From Caenorhabditis elegans (taxonomy: Eukaryota; Nematoda; Chromadorea; Rhabditida; Rhabditidae), in contig NC_003279.8 in assembly GCF_000002985.6 (NCBI RefSeq), positions 8,990,001-9,054,000 on the forward strand: DNA of 64,000 bases, written 5' to 3'. Made by a program: the position numbers and the translations under genes. Position 1 is the first letter of the stretch. Every line of letters starts with the position of its first letter. The notes under the pieces are model-generated. The model did no database searches, was not told where the DNA came from, and was given only the letters and a program-made list of their open reading frames with translations. This document shows, one piece after another, positions 51,972 to 61,449 of this stretch.

Positions 51972-51989
51972 TGTGTAAAATTGTAATTC

Positions 51990-51995
51990 AATAAA
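51990..51995 (+). terminator. Poly(A) signal of the NTF2-like gene
   Basis: AATAAA 19 nt after the stop codon. Confidence 0.55.
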
Positions 51996-52395
51996 CTTTA
52001 AAAATAATTTGCCTCGAATTAATAATAATCTAGTCATATCTAATTTATCAATCTGTTTTTTTAATACAGTAAGCACAAGTGTGTAATTCAAAATTCAAAA
52101 AGTTTATCCGCCGTTGAGAGGGTTTTGTTATTTAAAATATGAAAAATTGGTTTGAAGCCAACCGCAAATGACCTTGCTGGTCAACTGGTCATATGGTTGC
52201 AGACAAAGAAACCTGATTTCATTTTGAGATGATTTTTTGAATCTTTGCTGTGTGTTCATAACTCTTGCAAAAGAACTCAAAGACTTTATTGTTACACAAT
52301 TTCAAAGTGATTGTACATATCTGGATTCATACAAAAAATTTACATTTCGTCGCAGCGACTTCTTTTTTAAACAGTGGTACAAGATATGAATAATT
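51996..52395. other. Intergenic region between convergent genes
   Basis: 400 bp between the 3' ends of the NTF2-like gene (+) and the 60-residue protein gene (-). Nothing further seen. Confidence 0.5.
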
Positions 52396-52578
52396 TCAGT
52401 AAAGAGCCCAATCAGCATCTTCCTTGTCCGTCTTCTTCTCCTTCATTTTTTCGGCGACTTGCTCATCACTTGTTGGCCAGACGACGGCTTTTACAGTGTC
52501 CACGACTACTTTTTTGACGATTGAGTCTGTGGTTGCGAAGTATGCACAGGCTCCAACGGCAGCAATTGTGTAGAGCAT
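52396..52578 (-). CDS. 60-residue protein with an N-terminal hydrophobic helix
   Basis: Single-exon frame. Residues 1-16 (MLYTIAAVGACAYFAT) could be a short membrane anchor or uncleaved targeting helix, followed by an amphipathic stretch (VKKVVVDTVKAVVWP) and a charged tail (KMKEKKTDKEDADWALY). Size and layout resemble small mitochondrial inner-membrane or complex-accessory proteins, but I recognise no family. A tttcag acceptor 19 nt before the ATG (52598-52607) and good codon use support it as a real gene. Confidence 0.65.
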   Translation of the reverse strand: MLYTIAAVGACAYFATTDSIVKKVVVDTVKAVVWPTSDEQVAEKMKEKKTDKEDADWALY

Positions 52579-52597
52579 TTTAAGATGGAAGTGTTGG

Positions 52598-52607
52598 CTG
52601 AAATTTA
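52598..52607 (-). promoter_or_regulatory. Probable trans-splice acceptor of the 60-residue protein gene
   Basis: Minus-strand ttaaatttcag shortly before the ATG, in a gene that needs no upstream coding exon. Confidence 0.5.
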
Positions 52608-53419
52608 AATTTGAAGTAATTTTTCAGATAAGAGAGATATTTAGAGAATAGCGAGTATGCGAGTATAACTTTTAAAAATTAATTAATTCCCGGAAGATTC
52701 TAGAAATACTTGACTGAAAATGTTATATATTATTCTTATTACACTTTTAAATGAAATAAAAAATGTTAAACAAAAGCTAGTAAACAAAAATCGATCAAAA
52801 AGACCAGTAAACACGAGACACATGAAATGAACAAGAAGTGCTGGGGGAATGAATGGAAAAAGATATTGAGAATGAAGAGGGAGGAAAAGAAATATAGAAA
52901 AACAAGAGATTATAGCATACTGCAGAGACGCAGATTAAGAACGCTGGGTGAACAGGTGAGAGCTGTGAGTTCACTTGGGTCGATTATTGTCTTGTGTATG
53001 TAGGGAGTATAAAGAAAGGTTTAGAGAAACAATGCCATTTAAAGAATGGAATAGATCCATCTGTCAACTTATTTTTGTTTGGTTGTAGGAATTGCTACTG
53101 TAGTTAAAAAAATATTGTCTGAATAAAACACATTTTTGAATGTACATTGTCATATTTCCCAAAAATTGTATTTTTCAAGAAATCTGGAGGATTTTTGCAT
53201 GTTTGAATCCCTATAATGTTCAAATATATATTATCAAAAAAAATGTTTTCTAAAAGTTGAAGAGGCTAAACCCCCATTCATCTTTTCCCAACTCAAAACC
53301 ATCTCAAATTATCCAAACAATCAAGCAACGATATTCATACAAAATTTGAAATTCTCACAACATTGCGAAACATAATAAGAAGAAAAACACAATTGATATA
53401 TTCTTCCAATAAAATAATT
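52608..53419. other. Intergenic region, no gene seen
   Basis: About 800 bp with purine-rich runs (near 52850-52910). It carries the promoter of the 60-residue protein gene and the 3' flank of the thioesterase gene. Confidence 0.5.
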
Positions 53420-56400
53420 CTATAATCTGCTTCTATTTTCTATTGGTTTTAATGGTGCATTAACAATGAAAAGACGAGTCCAATCAGGCATTGGTGGTGG
53501 ACTTCCAAGTTTTCTTTTGAAAAAGTTAATTGTATTTGCCCATGTTCTTTCCTGTGATTTTGCATGAAGCACTATTTCTCCACCGTATCCACAATAGAAT
53601 CCTTGAAATTTGGCATATACAATATCGTGATGTGGGAAGTAAGGAGGTTCCATGATATGACCGCCATTTACTAATTCCAACTGAAAATTGACATTTTAGA
53701 AGTTGAAATTGATTCTGAAAGAATTTCAATTTTAGAAAACAGCAGATATACCTCAACGTAGTGTCCAGTTTCTTGCAATTTCTTTTGAATATGCAAATTG
53801 GAGTGAATTGACGGAGCACATAGATCATCGACGGAGCCCTGAAAAATTATTTGATTTCACTGTTTTTTGGCTTTTTAATGCTAATTCAAAATATTTTAAA
53901 TGAATCTTACAATAAGCCTGAACGCGGTTTCCTTCGGAATCCAATGCCATGGAATTGAATTCTCTTCTGTCAAAATTGGAGTCAATGTCTTGAAGCATGG
54001 AGCTGTTACTAGAATTGTATTCAAGAAATACAACTTTGAATCGTCAAGTCTGCAATAGAAATCAATAAATGAAAGTTTCAAAATCTTGAAGCCTACTCTG
54101 GAACAATCATTTGTTTTCCGTGCTCTTTGAGCAATGAATAACTGCATTGAGCATGTGGACCGTTAATAGAGACTACTGCTTTGATCTGAAATTTTTTTTA
54201 AAATTTATCTGTAGTGAATTCTTTAAGGGTTACAAGAAAACCATCGCAGCAAAACTTTTCAAAAAAAAATTATCTTAAATGTTTTCACTTTCAGACCAAA
54301 AATGGGACCTAATCAGTTTTCGCAACTCATAATTTTTTCGTGAATTTTCTTAAAATTAACAGCTTTCCAAAACTTTGAGGGAAACTTTTCATAACCTTAT
54401 TTTTTGAAAAACAAACTTTGAAAGTTTGTTTGAGAATGCAACTTTCGGGAGCAACCCGAGAAAAACTTGGCGATGACATCGCAACCATGTCGTTTTTTTT
54501 TCAGAAACAGGAACAAAAATTGGCCCCAAGTTCCGAGAAATGAGGCAAGCATTTCACACTCCAAAATAATATTTATGAAATTGATCTATAATACTAACTT
54601 GTGGATATCTAGTAGATAATAGATCAACAATTGTTGCACCAAATGAAACTCCTTGAATTCCGAGCATATTAGTGGTGTACGACAGGCCAAGTACAAATTC
54701 GATGGGCTTCTGGAATTTTGAAATGTAGTGATAACCTGAATATTAGAAAAAATAAAATACCAAAAAATATTCAACGTCGACATCTTCCAGTTTGTACGGA
54801 AGATCTTTGAACTGGAAGAAAGCAACGCAGATCACAACAAAGCCCTCTGAAGCAAGCATTGCACCCTGAAAAGAGATAATTTTGATAATTTTTTCAGGGT
54901 TTTCAATTTTTAAAATAAAAATACCTTATGCTCATGAAGACCTCCTCCGGTTCCAGATATATCCATAACACATGGGAATGGTCCATCACCAGGTGGTTTG
55001 AACAATGTTCCACAGAATCCGTCATACTCAATTTCAGTACGAGTAAGTAGTGGATGCATCCAATGTTTCTTTATGTACATTTCATCGAGCTTTGTTCCAC
55101 TGTCATCGGATAATCTGGAATTATAATCATTTTATTGACAGTATTCTTTGATTGATAGGACTTAGAACTTTCAGATTAAAAACAACGTTTTTTCAAATTC
55201 TTTTTAACTGTCAGTCAAGTTCGTTTGGAATTTCATCACAAATTAGAATGTAGCTTACTGTAAAAGATAGAAGAAAGGAATTGGTGGAGTACAACGAAGA
55301 TATCCTCCATATGCAAAATCCTCACTTGGAGTCATCGAAAGGAATAATCCCATTCCATCGGCTTCTGAAAATTCACTTTTTTATTAAATATGGGGTTTCT
55401 TTATTGAGGAAATTGTTCAGAACCACAACCAACATAATGTAGAATTTTTTAAAAGTTTTGAAACTTTTAATCAAAAAGAAACAGTTACTTGTTCAGCGTT
55501 CATTGTTTACGATTTTGAACTTGACCAAATAACATTTTTTCTACGAGTTTTATTTTTTACCTATAACTTAATTTTTCTTATTCGAATAATTTCCTGAAAC
55601 GTTCACAAAAAAATCTCATTTTTTAAAAGAAAATTTGGCATCTGGCCCAACTTTTGAGTGAAAATATTTAAAATTAGAAAAATGTTCAAAACTTTTAGTT
55701 GTCACAATTGCGAAAATATTCATTTAAAAATCCCACTGACGATACTCGGTTTTCAGGCCTTTTTCTCAATTCTCTAAATATTTTTGATACTTTGAACTCA
55801 AGTTCTTTTCGTCTTTTTCATTAAATAAAAGCTCAATTTAACAAATATGGCAACATTGTCCCGGTTTTTTATGATAAGAAATTGATTAATGACATTTTTG
55901 AGCGACACGAAAAAAGAAGAAATATGGGAATGAAGATAAAGTGCGAAGTGCACTGAAATAGAGTATTGTAGGGTACGTGATGTTCTCGAAGTGTAGATGT
56001 TCCACAATTTGAAAAACCTTAAAACTTTACCAATTTCTTTATAAAGTTCAAATTATATTAGTTGTTTCTGTATTTTTTTTCTAAATAATATTTTATAAGT
56101 TTTAAAAACACACTCGATATTTTAGGCTACTATGCTTCATGTTCTAGAGCCACTAATGCGAAAATTTTCCATAAAACCAAAAAAAATTGATAACAATTAT
56201 CAGCAGCTGTTTTTATTTGCAACACACTGAAAAAAAACAGTCATTTAATTTTAATGATCCATTGATAAGAAAAGAACAAAGAAAAAATGGCTATAACTGT
56301 TTTTTAAACCTCACCGAAATAAGTTCCTCTCAGTGGCTTCTGTTCTTTAAGATCAATATTTCCATCCTTATCCGCTTTCATTACACAGTACGCAGCATGG

Positions 56401-56571
56401 GATCCGTAGTTGTGTCGGAGCCTTAGTTAATTGAAAATAAGAGTTATCATAGTAGAAATTAGCTTACTTCATATCAAAACGATAAGTTCTATCAGGTTGA
56501 AGTCCACTTGCTGTTATGTGAACATGTTCAGGTTGAAGAGTGTCTGGTTTATCAATATGTAGATGCTTCAT
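53420..56571 (-). CDS. Acyl-CoA thioesterase / BAAT-family enzyme with a PTS1-like end
   Basis: Ten exons (56571-56468, 56421-56315, 55364-55259, 55114-54925, 54865-54761, 54709-54599, 54185-54097, 54049-53911, 53838-53752, 53680-53420) give 432 residues. The N-terminal half is the thioester hydrolase/BAAT beta domain; the C-terminal half is an alpha/beta hydrolase. The nucleophile elbow is GVSFG (Ser226), with Asp in SVDDLCAP (about 321) and His in NGGHIMEPP (354). Mammalian relatives have Ser or Cys at the nucleophile; Ser points to a thioesterase rather than a bile-acid amidating enzyme. The protein ends in SRL, a recognised variant of the SKL peroxisomal signal, so fatty-acyl-CoA hydrolysis in peroxisomes is likely. 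A tttccag site 5 nt before the ATG suggests trans-splicing. I recall a C31H5 gene of this family at the locus. Confidence 0.92.
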
Positions 56572-56575
56572 TTTT

Positions 56576-56588
56576 CTGGAAATTTTTT
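56576..56588 (-). promoter_or_regulatory. Probable trans-splice acceptor of the thioesterase gene
   Basis: Minus-strand aaatttccag ends 5 nt before the ATG. Confidence 0.5.
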
Positions 56589-58410
56589 TGAAGAATTTGC
56601 TCAGCAGCCACATGGTCTCGGAAGTCAACATAGATAGGATATTTAAATTGGTTGATTTCTGGATTTTGCTACCTCTAAAATTTAAAAAAGAGTCTGCAAA
56701 AATCTACGATTGGAGCATTTTTTAGTGCCTCGAAAGTAGTGAACAATTTTTTTAAAAGTCTTCCTTCGAATGATATGGGTTCATTTTATAAATTCATTGT
56801 AAGGCTAGGGTGGTTTTTTTATAAACATTTGTCACAGTTATCTAAAATGAAATTTGCGACACAACTGGAAAGCATTGATATACATCAGTATTTCTTTTGG
56901 AAACTTTTAAAAAATGTAATCTATAGACCTACAGGTTTCAAGTTTTTAAAGTCAAAGTACTAAAAATCAAAGTAGACTTCTAATTGAGAATTTCATTTAA
57001 AAAAAAGACATGTAAACGCATAGAGAAAACCAAATGTTAGTGATAAGAAGTTAAAACCATGAGTGGGATTAACAAGCATCGGAAACTCAAAAAAGTGTGG
57101 GGTTTGTCTCAATTGTTTCGAAAAATGAAATAAGCTCCTCCGACTCCCCACAGTCTTTCTTATCACTCATCACTTTTTGAATAAATCAGCGGAACTGATA
57201 AAAAAGAGAGGCGGTTCAAACAGGAAATTGTATGATGTCGGAGGGAAAGGGTTTAGACTCCGGTTACTTCATTCAGAGCATGGACTTTGAATTTGGTACT
57301 CAGAGAGACAGATTGCAAAATATTACAGGACATTGTCTGATCTTTCTTGACTGGGAGAAATGAGCGCTATCAAATGTTTACTCAATTTTCATTTTTTGAG
57401 TGATTATCTGCTTCTGATTGATACAGCCGCACAAATATTTTTAAATGAGCGTGGCGACGCATAATTATTATTTTACTAACCAAAAACCAAAATTAAAAAA
57501 TGCACAATTCATTTTAAGTTGTATGTAATATGTCCAAACCGGTATTCCGATATATTTTCAAAATTTCATACAGATACAATAAAACAATGTTTTAAAAAAA
57601 CAATATTAATCTTTTTTATATATCAGTCTTTAGGTATAATTTAAAAAAAAGATTTCTCAGCTTATTTTTTGAAACACAAGATGACGGCAATCATCTTTGA
57701 AAATTCTACAAAACTATCTATTTCTCCATGGTTCTTTTTAAATCAACTTTCAATGTCATAATATAGAACAACATTTTTCTTATTTTAAAATACTAATTAG
57801 TTGGAAATATTATAGAGATGTTTAAAAATAGCGACTGAATATCGGAAGCATACCTTTTGTACAATTTTCGGACAGTTCCTTTAACTGTTCAATAAAATTA
57901 AAAACTATTTTCAGATCAATCACCTTTTCCCACTATTCTGGCACTAAAATTTAATTTCAAATATTAGAACTGCATAGCGCAATAAGACAATTTGATGAAT
58001 TGCCAAAAGTGATGGTCGTTCTTGTAATTTTCAAAAAAAGAGTCGTCAGTTTCAACATTCAATCGGTAATTCTATTATTTCAATTTATCCGATTTCTGGT
58101 CAGTCCCGTTTTCCAGACTCTTCCACAATGTTAAGTTGAAAATTCCATCCTTTTCAAACTTCAGAACTTTTTAATAAAAAACAGACAATTGGTTTGAACA
58201 AAAATGTTCAATTTATTTACTTTATAAAAATAATTCACAATAGTAAAAATTAATGGTATCAAATTGTTTTACCGGTGACAATGGCCTTAAACTTTGAGAT
58301 TCAATGGAAAATGAGATTTTCGTGAAAAGGGAGAAGAGATCTATTAATTCAATAAAGCAATTATTAGTGTGAAAGTAGAGATCATTTAGGAAGAAAGAAA
58401 TGATTATGTT
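56589..58410. other. Intergenic region of 1.8 kb
   Basis: No convincing gene. Around 57034-57171 the sequence gtgataagaa is repeated inverted as ttcttatcac, with a shorter inner pair (gtgtgggg and ccccacag), so an imperfect hairpin could form; its significance is unknown. Confidence 0.45.
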
Positions 58411-59332
58411 TTACATAATGGTGCATTTAGATGGAATTCTTGGATTACAACAATTAAAACGATGAAGCTTTGAACACAATGAACTATTAGCATTTGGTGC
58501 TCCAGGAATTGGTGGAAGAAGATCAAGATCATCTGATAGAGAATCATCATTGTCTAGATCAAATGAATCACGAAGACGACATCGTTCTTTTGATTCAACC
58601 GTTGAAGAATCTGAAAATTGTAATTTTCTTACAATTAGTGAAAATATTCATTTGTTTGATCTTGCGGCTAATAATCCAATTCTCAAAAATTCAAAAATTA
58701 TCCTCCGAGAAAAAGTTTTCGAAGCACATTTTGAATAAACATCTTACTTTTACTGGATAGTCGAATATTTTGTCCTTTGTCATCTTCTTTCGGTGGAGTT
58801 TTATCTTCTTCTTCATCACTATCCAAATTACATTCAACTAGTCGACTTTTTTCTTCTTCTTTTGTTATTGTTATTCTGAAAATAATAATTGAATTTCAAA
58901 TTATCTCTCTAGTTTTTAAACTAATCAAACTTTTTTTGGAACAAATATCAAAAAAACACGAAGTACACTTTTGATATACTTCTCATCAAACTAAATTTTG
59001 TGAAAAATAGTATCTGTTTGAAACTTAAAAATTGTTGTTTGTATTCCAAATGCAAAATTTTGCCATTTTTAAACAAAAATACGGTTTGAACACAACCGAT
59101 TCTGGAGGATTGCGAGTCGTTAAAAGTACTTTAGGTATTTTTTACACAGTTTTCAACTTTTCTTGATTTTTATAACTCACCGATTGGGTTTTAACTCATC
59201 CGTCTCCTCGTCAACATCCACGTCATCCAGCGTGAATACGTCCGACTCGTTGGCAAGAACACGTGGCATTCCTGATGACCTGATTTGATATTTAGCGTAT
59301 CCACGAGTCGACGACGTGCTTGGCACGTTCAT
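58411..59332 (-). CDS. Acidic protein with a C-terminal CaaX box, downstream of hgo-1
   Basis: Three exons (59332-59181, 58875-58748, 58610-58411) give 159 residues. No known family. Seen: an N-terminal Ser/Thr-rich stretch (VPSTSSTRGYAKYQIRSSG), an acidic block (TLDDVDVDEETDELKP), a mixed-charge middle (KEEEKSRLVEC, DSDEEEDKTPPKEDD), Asp/Ser-rich DNDDSLSDDLDLLPPIPG and a basic Cys-containing end finishing KCTIM. The last four residues, CTIM, form a CaaX motif that would favour farnesylation, and the nearby Cys pair (FNCCNP) could be palmitoylated, so the protein may sit on a membrane. A pyrimidine-AG site (59348-59357) lies 15 nt before the ATG, and the hgo-1 stop is only about 190 bp upstream on the same strand, which suggests an operon with SL2 trans-splicing. 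Confidence 0.72.
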
Positions 59333-59347
59333 TTGACGAGAAGAGGT

Positions 59348-59357
59348 CTGAAAGATT
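59348..59357 (-). promoter_or_regulatory. Probable (SL2-type) trans-splice acceptor downstream of hgo-1
   Basis: Minus-strand aaatctttcag before the CaaX-protein gene, about 180 nt after the hgo-1 stop codon. The spacing is that of a C. elegans operon junction. Confidence 0.55.
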
Positions 59358-59538
59358 TGCTGGGTTTTTGGTCAGAAATATAATGAAACAAAATGAGAAA
59401 TTATTAGAACGGAAAAGAAACCGTTAAACTTGTGATCAAATTAGGAATAACAAGTATATCGAAGAGCAAACATTTTTATAGAAATTTGAAAATCAAAACT
59501 GTGCGAAAATCTCATAAGCAAAATCAAATATTTTGGAA

Positions 59539-61269
59539 TTATTTAGGCATTGTGAAATGTTTCTTGAGTGGTTGCCAATCCTTGTAGTAGTCTTTATCCA
59601 CATTTTGGTAAACTGCCCAGTTGGTTATGGCCATGTTCAAAGAACTTTCAAACATGAAAGACTGCAAAAAGATATTGTAGAACTTGAAGCGGGTTATTCC
59701 TTTTTTAAATACAAATCTTACCATAGTTCCTTCAGCAACTCTTTGTGGTTTAAGGTCAGCATTTGATGCCATTTCAAAACAATTAAAATCAGGTCCATGT
59801 GGAGTCATCATTGAATGAAGGGAACCACCACCTGGCTTGAATCCTCCTTCTTTTGCTTCATAGCATCCAGTGATTAATCCCATATACTCAGACATACAGT
59901 TTCCTGAATTTTGATCTTTCAAAAAAAGGATTGAAACTAGAACTTACTGTGATAATATGGTGGCCTGAAAGTGTTATCGGCACAACCCCATCTTGGTGGA
60001 AAAATCACAAAATCAGCAATAGCGGTACCATGCTTGACAGATGGAGCTGTGAGAACAGTAAAAATCGATGGATCCTGAAATTGAACAGTGGAGATATAGT
60101 AAAAAATACATTCAAATTGAGGCAACATTTTTATAGAATTTTAAATCGTGATAATAAAACTTTTGGCAGTTTGATATCATGAATATTTTCTTACTATTAG
60201 TTGTGTCGTCTACTCCACATTCAATTAAAAACAATTTTGATTAAACCTTTTTCAAAATCAGCATTTTAATTAATAAACTTACACAATGATCGAATGAAAC
60301 TGTATTGATAACCATAAACTTTTTCAAGTCATACTTGTATGGAACATAGTTTCCATGCCAACCAACAACATCAAATGGAGAATGACCCTGAGAACAGCGA
60401 ATTATTGAAATATTTTCATTGACAACTAACTTGTTTGGCCTGGAACCAGGATCCTTGATACTTGTTGATAATGGTAAATTCAACATCGAGATCTTCAAAC
60501 CATGCGACTGGAGCCTCAAAGTCTCTTGGATTGGCAAGACCATTTGCTCCAATTGGTCCAAGATCAGGAAGTTGGAAGTGAGTTCCGTATACTTCTAAAA
60601 TGTATCCACGAGATGGTCCACGAACAGCCACGGAGAAGCGAATACCTAGAATATTGATAAGGATTGGATTTTGATTCAATGTTTTTGTATGAGTGTTTTA
60701 AAAAAACCTTGGGGAATCACAGCAATCTCTTGTGGATTAACGAGCAGACGTCCAAACTCTGTGGTGATTTCCAAGGCACCTTGTTGTGGAACTGAATCAT
60801 TTAATCATTTAAAAGTATACTTTTTCCTTTTTCTATATACCAATCAAGAAATCTCCATCAGAATTATACATTGCCGTATGCTCCATACTGGCGTTGCACG
60901 AGAATTGATGAATTGCCAATCCAGTGCGACTAATAACATCTCCACCACCGCAAACAGTGTAGAGATTATCCACAAAAGTAACACCTTCTTTTGTTGGAAG
61001 TGGGAAAGGATTCCAGCGATATTGATTTGGATTTGGAGGGATTGAAGAAAAGTTGTTGGTCCAATGTTGGTCATTCTCTTTCATTGCCTCGAATGGTCGG
61101 TGAATTACCGATGGACGAATACGGTAGAGCCACGAACGTTGATTTTGTGATCGGGGAGCTGTGAAAGCAGTTCCACTGAGCTGTTCCGCATAAAGCCCAT
61201 GGGAACACTTCTGGAAAGCTATTGAAGTTACTTAGGAAAAATAAAAAATTTTCGCTCCCGGGTGGGCTC

Positions 61270-61305
<36 letters not shown>

Positions 61306-61449
61306 GCCTATTGCGCCACGGAAGCACGTTTCCCACAAAGTTGTGAAAGGTGCACATACCTGCGGTGAGTTTTGTCCAACAGGCAATGCATCAGGTACTC
61401 TTGGATCCGAAGTAGCATGTTCGTTGCCGAACCCAGTAAGGTATTTTAA
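59539..61449 (-). CDS. hgo-1: Homogentisate 1,2-dioxygenase
   Basis: Eight exons (61449-61360, 61210-60841, 60791-60708, 60645-60431, 60387-60283, 60074-59948, 59903-59722, 59661-59539) encode 431 residues; the few N-terminal codons with the ATG are in an unseen upstream exon. Landmarks: [16 protein letters not shown] at the start, [73 protein letters not shown], and [15 protein letters not shown]. The His and Glu of the last blocks match the iron ligands of the family. The enzyme opens the aromatic ring of homogentisate in tyrosine breakdown (cytosol, Fe(II)-dependent). A tRNA-Asn gene sits in the 61211-61359 intron, on the same strand. A CaaX-box gene follows closely and may share the transcript. 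Confidence 0.95.
61253..61325 (-). tRNA. tRNA-Asn (GTT anticodon)
   Basis: 73 nt on the minus strand, beginning GCTTCCGTGGCGCAATAGGC. The acceptor stem GCTTCCG pairs with CGGGAGC (one T-G pair), the discriminator is G, the anticodon loop is CTGTTAA (anticodon GTT), and the T loop is GGTTCGAGCC with the standard B-box. It lies wholly inside an intron of hgo-1, same orientation. Confidence 0.95.
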
